Part shown: in pieces, positions 34,878-43,395 of the stretch
Layout: every line of letters begins with the position of its first letter
Position numbering within the stretch: the stretch's first letter is position 1
Source: CAZENU01 sp965117035
GTDB taxonomy: Bacteria; Chloroflexota; Dehalococcoidia; Lucifugimonadales; CAZENU01
DNA length: 64,000 nucleotides
Direction of reading: 5' to 3'
NCBI GenBank assembly: GCA_965117035.1
Contig: OZ220748.1
Span: forward strand, 620,001 to 684,000
Translations under genes and position numbers: made by a program
The notes under the pieces: generated by a model
Seen by the model: the letters and a program-made list of their open reading frames with translations, nothing else
Database searches by the model: none
Told to the model about the DNA's origin: nothing

Positions 34878-35708
34878 ATGGTAGAGCTGCCCACCGTCGT
34901 ACCACGCATAGACGACCGCGACTGGTCCAAGCTGACCCTGGGAGAGCGCATCCGCCAGATCGAGGTTGAGGGCTACCTGCTCATTCCCGACATGCTGTCG
35001 GCCGAGCAGATCGAGCGGATCCAGGCGCAGGTCAGGACGCTCGAGACGATGGGCATGGACTACTCCGAACGCCAGCGGACGGCCAGCCAGGTCATGTTCA
35101 TGGGAGGCGAGGTGGCCGAGCTGGCCGCGAACCCGAAGACCATCGCGTTCCTGAGGGCTCTGCTGGGCGAAGACATCATCTGCTGGCGCGGCGACTACGC
35201 TCGGTCTGAGCCGGGCCACCCCGGCATGGCGATCCACACCGACGCAGTCGGCGGCACCGCTCCGCACGTCACCGTCCGCGTGCTCTACTACCTGAACGAC
35301 CTCACGCCGGAGCGGTCGCCGTTCCGCGTGATCCCGTACTCCCACCTGAGCCTCCACTCGGAGGGCAACTACTTCACCCGGTACCAGGAACACCCCGACG
35401 AGACGATGGTCACGGCCAGGGCGGGCTCGGCGGTGTTCATCAACCACCGGGTATTCCACGGCAACTACCCGAACAGGAGCGACAAGGACCGGGAGATGGT
35501 CGCGTACGCCTACCGCCCCGGCTGGTGCGGCCCGCCGTCCCCACACCCCGGTTGGGACGCCGACAAGGTGGCCGCGCTGCCAGAGCACGTGCGCGAGCTG
35601 TTCAAGGACCCGAACACCCACTACGACGACTTCACCCGCGGAAACCGCCCGCCCGGCATGGCCCACGACGCCCGGGGCATCAGCCCGGACCGCTGGGAGC
35701 TCGTCTAG
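34878..35708 (+). CDS. Phytanoyl-CoA dioxygenase (PhyH) family protein, second paralog
   Basis: 276 residues from ATG 34878 with GGAGAGG 7 bp upstream. Fe(II)/2-oxoglutarate oxygenase: VEGYLLIPDMLSAEQIERI N-terminus, proximal HTD in GMAIHTDAVGG, RVIPYSHL, distal His and 2-oxoglutarate Arg in FINHRVFHGNYPNRSD. Only distantly similar to the paralog at 29440, judging from the different spacing and linker regions. Followed after 22 bp by an NmrA-like reductase, likely co-transcribed. The substrate is unknown. Confidence 0.88.
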   Translation: MVELPTVVPRIDDRDWSKLTLGERIRQIEVEGYLLIPDMLSAEQIERIQAQVRTLETMGMDYSERQRTASQVMFMGGEVAELAANPKTIAFLRALLGEDIICWRGDYARSEPGHPGMAIHTDAVGGTAPHVTVRVLYYLNDLTPERSPFRVIPYSHLSLHSEGNYFTRYQEHPDETMVTARAGSAVFINHRVFHGNYPNRSDKDREMVAYAYRPGWCGPPSPHPGWDADKVAALPEHVRELFKDPNTHYDDFTRGNRPPGMAHDARGISPDRWELV

Positions 35709-35730
35709 GGCGGCCCACCGCCGCGGCGCA

Positions 35731-36654
35731 ATGGCCAAACCGGCAACACACGTAGTCACCGGCGCGTCGGGATACACCGGCAGGTACATCGCGCGCCGGC
35801 TGCTGGACCGCGGCGACACGGTGCGGACGCTGACCGGCCGGCCGGAGCGCGCCGGGCTCTTCGACGGCAGGGTAGAGGCCCACCCGTACAACTTCGACGC
35901 CCCCGGCGCGCTGACCCGCAGCCTCGAGGGCGTCGACACGCTCTTCAACACGTACTGGATTCGGTTCGCCTGGGGAGGCCTCACCCACGACGCGGCGGCC
36001 CGCAACTCGCACACGCTCTTTCGCGTCGCGAAGGCGGCCGGCGTGCGCCGCGTCGTGCACGTCAGCATCACGAACGCCGAGCTCGACTCGCCGCTGCCGT
36101 ACTTCCGGGGCAAGGCGCTGGTCGAAAGGGCGCTCGAGGCGTCGGGAGTCTCTCACGCCATCCTCAGGCCCGCCATCATCTTCGGCCCGGAAGACATCCT
36201 CCTCAACAACGTCGCCTGGCTCCTGAGAAGGTTCCCCATTCATCCCATACCCGGTTCGGGAAAATACCGGGTCCAGCCCATCTTTGTGGAGGACCTCGCC
36301 GACCTGGCCCTCCGCGCCGCCGAAGGCAACGACAACGCCGAGCTCGACGCCGTGGGGCCCGACGTGCTCAGCTACGAGGAGATGGTCCGCCTCATCGCCG
36401 ACAAGGCCGGCGCGTCGTCCCGCATCGTCCACGTACCCCCCTGGGCGGCGATGCTCGGCGCGCGGATGATCGGCCTGCTCGTCAGGGACGTCGTCCTGAC
36501 CCGCGACGAGATCGACGGCCTGACCGCCGACCTCCTCGTGTCCAGGTCCGGCCAGGAACCAACAGGAACGACCCGCCTCTCGGACTGGCTCGACGACAAC
36601 GCCGACCAACTGGGCGCCCAATACGTCTCGGAGCTCCAGCGCCACTACAGGTAG
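35731..36654 (+). CDS. NAD(P)-binding NmrA/atypical SDR family protein
   Basis: 307 residues. N-terminal Rossmann motif HVVTGASGYTGRYIARRLL, then the strand VRRVVHVSITNA and PYFRGKALVERAL in place of the usual YxxxK pair, and the YRVQPIFVEDLADLAL segment of the NDUFA9-like/atypical SDR group. These act as reductases or NAD(P) sensors. It lies 22 bp after the PhyH gene and ends before convergent HigA. Confidence 0.87.
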   Translation: MAKPATHVVTGASGYTGRYIARRLLDRGDTVRTLTGRPERAGLFDGRVEAHPYNFDAPGALTRSLEGVDTLFNTYWIRFAWGGLTHDAAARNSHTLFRVAKAAGVRRVVHVSITNAELDSPLPYFRGKALVERALEASGVSHAILRPAIIFGPEDILLNNVAWLLRRFPIHPIPGSGKYRVQPIFVEDLADLALRAAEGNDNAELDAVGPDVLSYEEMVRLIADKAGASSRIVHVPPWAAMLGARMIGLLVRDVVLTRDEIDGLTADLLVSRSGQEPTGTTRLSDWLDDNADQLGAQYVSELQRHYR

Positions 36655-36711
36655 GCCCGGCGCTCTGAACGACCGCAAGGCGACCCGCGAGCTGCCGAGT
36701 CCAGGAAGAAT

Positions 36712-37017
36712 TCAGGCTGGCTGGTACCTTTGGACGCTGATTTCGTCTGCGCGGGCACGCATCTGGGAGGCGTCGTACCAGGCCTGCATCCGCAACAGCA
36801 TGTCCATGCCGACGCCGAATGCCATCTCGACACGCAGAGCCATCTCGGGCGACAGCGCGGCCTTGCCGTTCAGCAGATCGGAGAGCGTGGCCCGCCGCAC
36901 ACCCAGGATATCGGCCGCCGCCGTCACGCTCAGGCCGAGTTCCTCGACGATCTCCGTGCGAATGAAGTCGCCGGGATGCGAAGGGGTCATGTTCACTTCC
37001 ACGCCGCTCTTGGCCAT
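36712..37017 (-). CDS. higA: HigA-type antitoxin (helix-turn-helix), toxin missing
   Basis: 101 residues. MTPSHPGDFIRTEIVEELGL, then VTAAADILGVRRATLSDLLNGKAALSPEMA, is the HigA family: an HTH DNA-binding antitoxin normally encoded directly after the HigB toxin. Here the gene upstream on the same strand is a GNAT acetyltransferase, not higB. The ATG at 37017 has GGAGG 9 bp upstream and overlaps a TGA in the restored acetyltransferase frame (TGATG). An internal ATG at 36990 is the more usual N-terminus. The C-terminal tail RARADEISVQRYQPA is family-like. Confidence 0.9.
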   Translation of the reverse strand: MAKSGVEVNMTPSHPGDFIRTEIVEELGLSVTAAADILGVRRATLSDLLNGKAALSPEMALRVEMAFGVGMDMLLRMQAWYDASQMRARADEISVQRYQPA

Positions 37018-37036
37018 CAGTGGTAGTCCTCCAGGT

Positions 37037-37552
37037 TCAGGCGATGCATGTCATTCCAGCCGTAGGCCAGCTCCGGAAGTTCCGCGCCCCCATCGTAACG
37101 GTCGTGCGGTCGACAATCGTCCCGCCGAGGGCCTCGTAGAACTGGCAGGCCGGGCGGTTGTCCTCCAGCACCCACACCAGCATGGTGCGCAGGCCGTCGC
37201 TCAGCAGCCGCCCGGCGACGGCTGAGACGAGCCGGCGGCCCAACCCCGCGCGCTGGTGCTCTGCGAGCACGTAGATGGCGTACAGCTCGGCCGCATACGG
37301 CCGGTTGCCCTCGCCCTCCGGCCCACCTCCGGCGAAGCCTACGATCTCGCCCGATGCGGCTTCCGCGACGAAGTTGCACTCCGCCGGCCGTCCCGCGGCA
37401 AGGATGTCCATCCAGACCGCCTCCCTCTTCCGGTACGAGAGGCTGGCCAGGTACTCGGCCGGCACGATGCCGGGGTACGTCTCGCGCCACGAGTCGACGT
37501 GGACGCGGGCTTTGGAAGCGGCGTCAGCCGGGACGGCCGCTCTGATCCGCAT
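37037..37552 (-). CDS. GNAT family N-acetyltransferase with C-terminal frameshift
   Basis: From ATG 37552 (AAGGA 7 bp upstream) the protein reads MRIRAAVPADAASKARVHVD, with acetyl-CoA-binding RAGLGRRLVSAVAGRLL and LVWVLEDNRPACQFYEALGG, a GNAT domain. After VTM the frame as given runs through GARNFRSWPTAGMTCIA to a stop at 37037. Inserting one G in the run of five at 37087-37091 restores a family-like ending GGAELPELAYGWNDMHRL that continues to a stop at 37017-37019, overlapping higA. I infer a one-base loss in a homopolymer, real or an assembly error. The acceptor is unknown. Confidence 0.82.
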   Translation of the reverse strand: MRIRAAVPADAASKARVHVDSWRETYPGIVPAEYLASLSYRKREAVWMDILAAGRPAECNFVAEAASGEIVGFAGGGPEGEGNRPYAAELYAIYVLAEHQRAGLGRRLVSAVAGRLLSDGLRTMLVWVLEDNRPACQFYEALGGTIVDRTTVTMGARNFRSWPTAGMTCIA

Positions 37553-37630
37553 GGCCGTGTCCTTCCTCGGCGCACCGGGCCAGGCCAATACGCCATCATA
37601 GGCTATGCCAGGGACTCGAACTGTGACGAT

Positions 37631-38068
37631 CTACCCGAGGTGGACGATCGCCACGCCCCCCCAGCGCTGGTCGAGATACTCCGCGACGAGGCGGCGGTGG
37701 CAGCGCTCCGGGGTGTCCTCGCTGCACAGCAGGGCGGAGTCGGCGATCGTGTCCTCGGCAACCCTGTCCGCGATCCGCCGTTGGTCCATGAGGGCCAGGA
37801 ACTGGCGCTCGTACGCGTCCCAGTCCATCTGCCCCTTCCGGTAGGCGGCCAGCATCTCCTTGGTCGGCGCCAGCTCGGGCAGATGAGCGTACTCGATCCC
37901 GCAGATCTCGCGCAGGAAGTACGCGAGGTCGTCTCTCTTGGCGAAGCCGGCGAGCTGCGAGACGTTGTTGAGCCGCACGTCCACCAGGCGCCTGACACCC
38001 GCGTCGCGCAGCAGGCTGAAGAACTCCGACGCGGGCTTCTTCGTAAACCCGATCGTATGGACCCTCAA
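37631..38068 (-). CDS. DUF488 family protein
   Basis: 145 residues from TTG 38068. VHTIGFTKKPASEFFSLL, VRRLVDVRLNN and the conserved ALLCSEDTPERCHRRLVAEY are diagnostic of DUF488, a small cytoplasmic family of unknown activity with a conserved Cys-rich segment. The 252-bp gap to its right (38069-38320) has no convincing gene; a short open tail reading VAFVGDKPPAEGFWEDAH ends at the TTG start and may be a relic of an upstream coupled gene. Confidence 0.85.
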   Translation of the reverse strand: MRVHTIGFTKKPASEFFSLLRDAGVRRLVDVRLNNVSQLAGFAKRDDLAYFLREICGIEYAHLPELAPTKEMLAAYRKGQMDWDAYERQFLALMDQRRIADRVAEDTIADSALLCSEDTPERCHRRLVAEYLDQRWGGVAIVHLG

Positions 38069-38320
38069 TGCGCGTCCTCCCAGAAGCCCTCCGCGGGCGG
38101 CTTGTCGCCGACGAAGGCGACCTTCCTCGCATCAGGTGCTACCAGGCTCCGGGTGTTGCGGCCAATACTGAGACCAGCGGGATGAGGGCGAGATTGCTGG
38201 CCGTCTATCGTAAGGGGAGATCGTGGCGTGTCAGGGCGGGCGATTCTCCCTCCTCGCTGCTTTCTACTTCCTATTGGACCATGCTCATCTCGGCCTCGAA
38301 GCCGCTACATCCAAGGCCAC

Positions 38321-39361
38321 TCAGGGCAGGTCTTCCGGCCTGTAGATGACGGCTGCGCCGTGGACGCCTATGACCTCGCGGGGCGGGTGGCGGCGGGCGA
38401 CGTGCATGTCCGAGTAGTAGACCGTCACGATAGCACCGTCGTCGCGCTGGATGTTGCTGGGATAGCCCTGGTCCTCGCCCGCGTCGGCGACCAGCAACAG
38501 CCGGTTCCCGGTGTCCCACGTCCTGCCGTCGTCCCGGCTCACCAGGCCCAGTATCCCGTAGGGCGTGGTCCGTCTGCCGTACGTGAGCAGCAGCCGACCG
38601 TCCGCCAGCTTGATGATGTCGGCCGGGTGCTCCGTCGCTTCCGTGAGCTGCTCGGGCTCCGACCAGGTCGCCCCGTCGTCGTCCGAGCGCACCTGCGACA
38701 CAGACCCTTCCCCAGTGCCGCGCATTATGGCCAGGATGCTCCCGCCACCCAGGTCGCAGAGGCTCGTCTCGTCGAACCCCGCGTCCGAAATCAGGGTGGG
38801 GGCGCTCCACGTGAGCCCGTCGTCGTGGGACGTGATGTGGTAGACGGTGCCGCCTGTGTAGTACGTCATCATGACGCCGCCGTCCGCGCGGGTGATCATC
38901 TTCCCGAAGGGCGAGGTCATCATCAGCTCGCCGCCATCGACAATCGCCAGGTCCGTCGTCCAAGTGAGCCCGTGGTCGTCCGAGCGCGCCACGTACAGCG
39001 GCGTCAGCCCTGCCTCCCGGGTGTCGTACCGCCCGTCGGTGTAGTTGACCTGCTTGATGAACGCCGCCAGCAGGGTGCCCTTCGCGGTCACGCCGAAAGC
39101 GGGGTTGCGGTTGTCGGGGCCGTCCTGCGAAATGACGATGGAGTGGCTCCAGGACTCGCCGCCGTCCGGCGAGTGGACGAAGATGAGCCGGCCCCTCTCG
39201 CCCATGTGGAAGTCGCCGTCGCGCGTCGCCACGCCCAGATGCCCGTTGTGGAGCTTTTGGATCACGGGCCAGTAGCCGCCCATGGTCATCATCACGTAGC
39301 GCTCGGTCGGCAGGGGGCTGAGGATGCCGCTCAGGTTGTGCAGCGGTCTTCGGTAGTACAT
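38321..39361 (-). CDS. Sialidase-like exo-glycosidase fold protein with Asp-boxes
   Basis: 346 residues from ATG 39361. Five Asp-box motifs are visible: VHSPDGGESWSHS, ARSDDHGLTWTTD, TSHDDGLTWSAP, RSDDDGATWSEP and SRDDGRTWDTG, spaced about 50-60 residues as in six-bladed sialidase propellers. LADGRLLLTYGRR near the end is also usual. No signal peptide is seen. Such BNR/sialidase-superfamily proteins in environmental bacteria are often of unassigned specificity; I cannot confirm the arginine triad. It is isolated, flanked by gaps of 252 and 297 bp that hold nothing recognisable. Confidence 0.82.
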   Translation of the reverse strand: MYYRRPLHNLSGILSPLPTERYVMMTMGGYWPVIQKLHNGHLGVATRDGDFHMGERGRLIFVHSPDGGESWSHSIVISQDGPDNRNPAFGVTAKGTLLAAFIKQVNYTDGRYDTREAGLTPLYVARSDDHGLTWTTDLAIVDGGELMMTSPFGKMITRADGGVMMTYYTGGTVYHITSHDDGLTWSAPTLISDAGFDETSLCDLGGGSILAIMRGTGEGSVSQVRSDDDGATWSEPEQLTEATEHPADIIKLADGRLLLTYGRRTTPYGILGLVSRDDGRTWDTGNRLLLVADAGEDQGYPSNIQRDDGAIVTVYYSDMHVARRHPPREVIGVHGAAVIYRPEDLP

Positions 39362-39658
39362 CGTGCCCTCCCGTGGGTGGCGATCTGCGCAGTGGCGCGG
39401 CCAGATGATACGGCGTGACCGGCCCTGTCACAACAGCCGGCCCTGAGCCCTGGGGTCGGGCCGGGGGGAGCCGGGGAGCAATGGCGCCCGTCTCGCCTTC
39501 GGAGCTCTACACCGAGGCTCAGGGCGCCTGTCTCGCAGGCAGACCTGGCGTCCCAGGCGGGATTAGCACTTAGATACGCGACAGGGCGTTCACGGGAAGT
39601 GTTCCCACAATCCGCACACACGCCGAGTGCCTGAACAACCGGTCGGCCAAGCACTCTA

Positions 39659-40420
39659 CTATTCCACCGGCGTACCGCTCGACCTTCTACTGAGACAGGC
39701 GATGCACATACAATCCGGTTTGCCTGGCTCCTTGTGCGCTAGACCGTGAACGACCCCATCCACCGAATAGAACTTGCTGGCGATGCGGTCAAGGTATTGA
39801 GTATCGCCGGCCTGATATCGTCGGAACACAGCATAAGCGACGTGGTCAGCCAACTGAATAACGCGGGACGCCCGAGAGTCCACGAAGAGCGGCGTGTCTG
39901 CCAGATTCCTAATGACACCCCAACTTGTGCCCAACGTCCGGAACCCGACCGACATCTGCTGAAGGGTCGTCTCGTGGGCACTCCTGTCGAGTATCACGAG
40001 TCCACGCTGCGCGTCGCCGCTGTTGCGCAGGCGCAGCAAGTACTGGTCGAACCTGCTGCAGAGGTCTTCGAAGGCGATTTCCAACGGGTCTTGATTCGGA
40101 TAGGATGCCTTGTGAACGACGCATGCAAAAGCCCGGGCCGACTCATAAGCGTCTGCGAGTACGGAAAGGACAGACTTGATCGTGCCCCGTGCTTCCTCTT
40201 GCGTTAGTCCTTTCCACGGCTGACTTCGGCGCGAGAAAATCTCCGAAGCGTGGAACTCGACACTGTGGGGTTCGCCAGGGTTGATGTCCTCTGCCAACGT
40301 GTCCAGTTGCTGTGTGATCCAGTGCGCCTGCGCCTCAAACACCGAGACGCCACCAAGAACGAGGTATTGCTCACTCGGGTTACCGGCGGATCCAGCGTCG
40401 TCAAGGTATAGGAGATGCAT
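39659..40420 (-). CDS. DUF3800 family protein
   Basis: 253 residues from ATG 40420. MHLLYLDDAGSAGNPSEQYL and VILDRSAHETTL are the two acidic motifs of DUF3800, a family with an RNase H-like fold often carried by mobile islands and phage-defence regions. FADTPLFVDSRASRVIQLAD-type sequence (here NLADTPLFVDSRASRVIQLA) supplies a further acidic residue. The C-terminal CMCIACLSRR adds three cysteines. Base composition looks less GC-rich than the flanks, and the gene stands alone between two gene-poor gaps, consistent with recent acquisition. The activity has not been established. Confidence 0.85.
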   Translation of the reverse strand: MHLLYLDDAGSAGNPSEQYLVLGGVSVFEAQAHWITQQLDTLAEDINPGEPHSVEFHASEIFSRRSQPWKGLTQEEARGTIKSVLSVLADAYESARAFACVVHKASYPNQDPLEIAFEDLCSRFDQYLLRLRNSGDAQRGLVILDRSAHETTLQQMSVGFRTLGTSWGVIRNLADTPLFVDSRASRVIQLADHVAYAVFRRYQAGDTQYLDRIASKFYSVDGVVHGLAHKEPGKPDCMCIACLSRRSSGTPVE

Positions 40421-40826
40421 GGCAAGGCAGGAGTCGCACGGTGGCCAAGGGGGAGGGGAATGCAGCCAGGTTAGCCAGTGGCTAAGCGGATCGCCGTGGC
40501 AACCCTCCCAACCGCATCGTGATTCTATCCAACTGTCTGCGCGGCTGTCAATCAAGCACGCGTCTTCAAAGCCGACAAGAACTGCCGGAGCTCCCTCTGT
40601 TCAGCGCGTCCCACGAATTTGGTCAAAGCGGCCACATCGCGGGGGACTGGTAGGCCGTCAACAGGCCGGGCTAGCCGTCCTGTTAGGACACTAGGGCGTG
40701 TCTGCCCTAGTGGCAATCAGACACACGATCCGGGAGACTGGGGCCCGTGGCCCGAGTTCCAGCGCCCCTGGAGCCATTTGAACCTGGCTCTCCGGCCGAT
40801 AGGCATGAACAGGCCCTGGTCTTGAA
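40421..40826. other. 406-bp gap with one perfect hairpin
   Basis: No gene is supported between DUF3800 and the MocA oxidoreductase. The only clear structure is CACTAGGGC-GTGTCT-GCCCTAGTG at 40689-40712, a perfect 9-bp stem with a 6-base loop, downstream of the oxidoreductase gene (minus strand). It lacks a U-tract, so it may be a Rho-assisted end or unrelated. Confidence 0.6.
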
Positions 40827-42059
40827 CTACGGTTGGGGGTACCTGATCGACATCATCGCCTCGATATCGAGGGGGTCGACGCCGTACTCTCGCTCCTGTT
40901 CCGCGCGCAGCAGCGCCTCGCTTTCGAGATCGCCTTCGAGTGGCAGCTCGAGGCGTACCCCGCTGTCGATGGCCGACTCGCGCGTCGCGACTTCCATCAT
41001 CATCGCCATGAGCGCGTCCTGGTCCGTGTATTCGGAGCTGCGAAGCCCACGGACAGTCTCGGCGAAGTCGACGATATGCCCCATGACCGCCGCTCCGTAG
41101 TACTCCCGGCTGTTGTAGGCCGTCCGGCCCGGCCGGTGGTCGTTGACGTATTCGATCCGCCCGGTCGGCAGATCGACATGCGAGGAGAGCCAGTCGCTAT
41201 CGTCGTTGACGTGCTCGATCGGAAAGACCTGGTCGGCGATGCCAGCCCCCGCCCTGAGGGCCTCGTCGGAGCAATAGCGGACCTCGGCCTTGCCCAGTCC
41301 CCTGTGCAGGGCCTGCTGGACGATCGACCCGCGGGCGCCGGCCAACTCCGTGTATCCGGGCCGCGGATAGCGCCCCAGCATGCTCTTCATGTTCCCGGAG
41401 TGGTCGATCACCAGCGCGTCGTCCGGGAACCAGAAGAAGTGGGCGCGATAGCCCTCGGTCTCGTAGTAGCGGTGGGGCAGCTGGTAGTGGGGAGCGGCGG
41501 GCATGGTGTGGGATATGGCCTGCACCGCGACCGGATGTGCGCCGAAGAACGATATCCAGCGAGAGTTGTTGTGGTACCCGGTGTGGTCGTGCCAGCAGGT
41601 GAGCCGCTTGATGGGGCCGACGAACCCGTCGTCGGCTACCAGGCGCATCATCCTGTCGAAGGGGAACCGGAAGAAGTTCTCGCCGACGCGCAGAATGGCG
41701 TTGTTGTCGCGGGCGGCGGCCACCATCTCCTGGGCCTGGACCAGAAGGGAAGACATGCTGGTCTCGACGTTCACCGGGATGCCGTGGGACAGGAGATAGA
41801 CGGCAATCGAGTGGTGTGAAGGGACCGGCGTGACGACCAGCGCCGCCTCCATCGGACGGGCTCTGACCAGCTCCCGCAGGTCGTAGAAGGCGGGAACGCC
41901 GGCTGCTTCGGCAAAGGCATCGGCCGAGTCGCGCACCGGGTCGCACACGGCCACGAGCTTCATCCACGGCTTCAACGCCTCGAAGAGCGGACGATAGACC
42001 TGCCGCGACCGGTTCCCGGTTCCAACCAACGCTACGGAAAGGGGCTCGTGAAGAGTCAT
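40827..42059 (-). CDS. Gfo/Idh/MocA family NAD(P)-dependent oxidoreductase, second paralog
   Basis: 410 residues from ATG 42059. LSVALVGTGNRSRQVYRPLF is the Rossmann start, and the position of the usual EKP motif reads GIPVNVETSMSSL, so the conserved Lys-Pro is replaced by Thr-Ser. The substrate half includes WHDHTGYHNNSRWISFFG and a long His-rich stretch PAAPHYQLPHRYYETEG. It is clearly divergent from the paralog at 28362. The lost Lys could mean altered chemistry (the family Lys often helps bind nicotinamide or substrate). No partner gene is adjacent. Confidence 0.85.
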   Translation of the reverse strand: MTLHEPLSVALVGTGNRSRQVYRPLFEALKPWMKLVAVCDPVRDSADAFAEAAGVPAFYDLRELVRARPMEAALVVTPVPSHHSIAVYLLSHGIPVNVETSMSSLLVQAQEMVAAARDNNAILRVGENFFRFPFDRMMRLVADDGFVGPIKRLTCWHDHTGYHNNSRWISFFGAHPVAVQAISHTMPAAPHYQLPHRYYETEGYRAHFFWFPDDALVIDHSGNMKSMLGRYPRPGYTELAGARGSIVQQALHRGLGKAEVRYCSDEALRAGAGIADQVFPIEHVNDDSDWLSSHVDLPTGRIEYVNDHRPGRTAYNSREYYGAAVMGHIVDFAETVRGLRSSEYTDQDALMAMMMEVATRESAIDSGVRLELPLEGDLESEALLRAEQEREYGVDPLDIEAMMSIRYPQP

Positions 42060-42372
42060 TGTGGGTTCCTCGTGTCGGTGTCTGGGTGCCGATTCTACAC
42101 GTTACGACGCCCCGGACAGAATCGGACACCCGGCGGAAGAAGCCTCGCAGGCGCCTGTTCGCTCCGGAATACGATGGGCCGAAATCGAGCCACTCCTCCT
42201 GGTCTTCGGTACCGAGATCGAGGGGCGGGTCCCAGGGGAGAAGTCTGGATGAACGGTGTACGTGCCGATGGCTCTGCTGCGGGTACGAGAGGGACGCCGG
42301 ACCCACTATGAGAGGGTTCCCTGAATGGTAGCGTCCGCCTAGGTGGGGCCAAAGGCAGACGACGAAAAACAG
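42060..42372. other. 313-bp gap between oxidoreductase and tRNA
   Basis: I see no supported gene here. A short inverted repeat, GATTCT near 42093 and AGAATC near 42119, is the only pattern. The oxidoreductase promoter should lie within it, but no convincing -35/-10 pair is visible. Confidence 0.4.
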
Positions 42373-42445
42373 CGTCCCTGGCAGGATTCGAACCCGCGAC
42401 CCGCTGCTTAGAAGGCAGCCGCTCTATCCACTGAGCTACAGGGAC
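42373..42445 (-). tRNA. tRNA-Arg (anticodon TCT)
   Basis: The minus strand folds as a standard cloverleaf: acceptor GTCCCTG pairing with CAGGGAC, D arm GCTC-AGTGGATA-GAGC, anticodon stem GCTGC/GCAGC around CTTCTAA, variable loop, and T arm GCGGG-TTCGAAT-CCTGC. The discriminator base is G. CCA is not encoded (the next bases are CT). It reads AGA/AGG codons, which are rare in this GC-rich DNA. Confidence 0.97.
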
Positions 42446-42455
42446 GACACATCAA

Positions 42456-42485
42456 AGTCTAGCAACGTCGTTCGAATCCGGTCAA
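42456..42485 (-). promoter_or_regulatory. Promoter of tRNA-Arg
   Basis: On the minus strand, TTGACC (42480-42485) and TAGACT (42456-42461) are 18 bp apart. The -10 ends 11 bp before the first tRNA base, as expected for a tRNA promoter. Confidence 0.7.
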
Positions 42486-42597
42486 CGTCTTTCGACGACT
42501 CGATGACTCGATGATCGGCAGGACCGAGACCATTGGTGGTGCACCCCGCGGCCAACTGGACCGCGGTCCGCCGCAATGACGGATACGGCAGGCCAAA

Positions 42598-43089
42598 TCA
42601 ACGTCCGCCTGACGTGCGCACGAAGGAGACGTAGTAGCGGCCAAGCCGCACGGACCGCACCGACACGATCCTGAGCCCCGTAACGTCCGCCAGGGTCGTC
42701 AGCCGGCGCTGCACCTCTTTGCCCACGGGACCGCGAAGCAGGGCGGCAACCAGCATTCCGGCCGCGGCCGCGCGGACGTGGCGCAGCCGGCCGGTCGAGC
42801 GCCGCGTCAGCAGGGCGGCGACCGCTCCGGCGATGACGGCGCCGACGACGAGGTTCGTCCCGCAGTAGGGCGACACGGCGAGATCGGCCTCGCCGCCGCC
42901 AAGCCGCGCCAGCGCCTCCGCAGCCGCGTCACCCACCAGGTCCCGCGGCGCCTGGCCCACGACGAAGAAGCCCCACAGCGTCGCCAGGCCTCCGAGTGGG
43001 GTAGGGGACTGGCCGGACAGCAACACCTCGACCGTGCCGTGCTCCACGGCGTGGTTTCGGCGAATGGCCCTGATAGTCGACAGTCCCAT
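42598..43089 (-). CDS. DUF6391 family membrane-associated protein
   Basis: 163 residues from ATG 43089 (GAAGAG about 9 bp upstream; a GTG at 43095 is also in frame). RRNHAVEHGTVEVLL and LAVSPYCGTNLVVGAVIAG are the two conserved segments of this small family found in Chloroflexota and cyanobacteria. One or two hydrophobic helices follow the SPYCGTN motif. A TATAAT at 43233-43238 on the minus strand could be its -10 but no matching -35 is seen. Function unknown. Confidence 0.75.
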   Translation of the reverse strand: MGLSTIRAIRRNHAVEHGTVEVLLSGQSPTPLGGLATLWGFFVVGQAPRDLVGDAAAEALARLGGGEADLAVSPYCGTNLVVGAVIAGAVAALLTRRSTGRLRHVRAAAAGMLVAALLRGPVGKEVQRRLTTLADVTGLRIVSVRSVRLGRYYVSFVRTSGGR

Positions 43090-43395
43090 AGTCACCGACT
43101 CTTCACCCGGGTCCCAACACCCGGCGTCCTTGCTCCGCGAGGCAGAAGCATCCGCAGCTGCCCCGCGCGCCCTCCTATGCCGATCCTACGCGGCCCGCCT
43201 CCGGGCCGGACGACCACCGCTTCGGCGTCAAGATTATAGCCCGCAGCCTCGCGTTTCCCCTGTCTGGGCGACGAACAGCTACTTAAGCTATACGGCAATC
43301 TCCTGTATGGGTTGCTGTTGTCAGATAGGGCAGCGCCTGCCGCCCAGGTCCTCCCGCAACTCCCATGGACACGGGCGCCGACGCATGCGGCAACG

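Noticed and set aside
36712..37017. Intact higBA operon
   Set aside because: No HigB fold is encoded upstream; the adjacent gene is a GNAT acetyltransferase.
38069..38160. Short open tail ending VAFVGDKPPAEGFWEDAH before the DUF488 start
   Set aside because: No start codon in frame and too short to assign; mentioned only as a possible relic.
40740..40826. Possible tRNA-like sequence near the CCTGGAGCCA and GGCTCTCC motifs
   Set aside because: No cloverleaf with anticodon and T arms can be formed.
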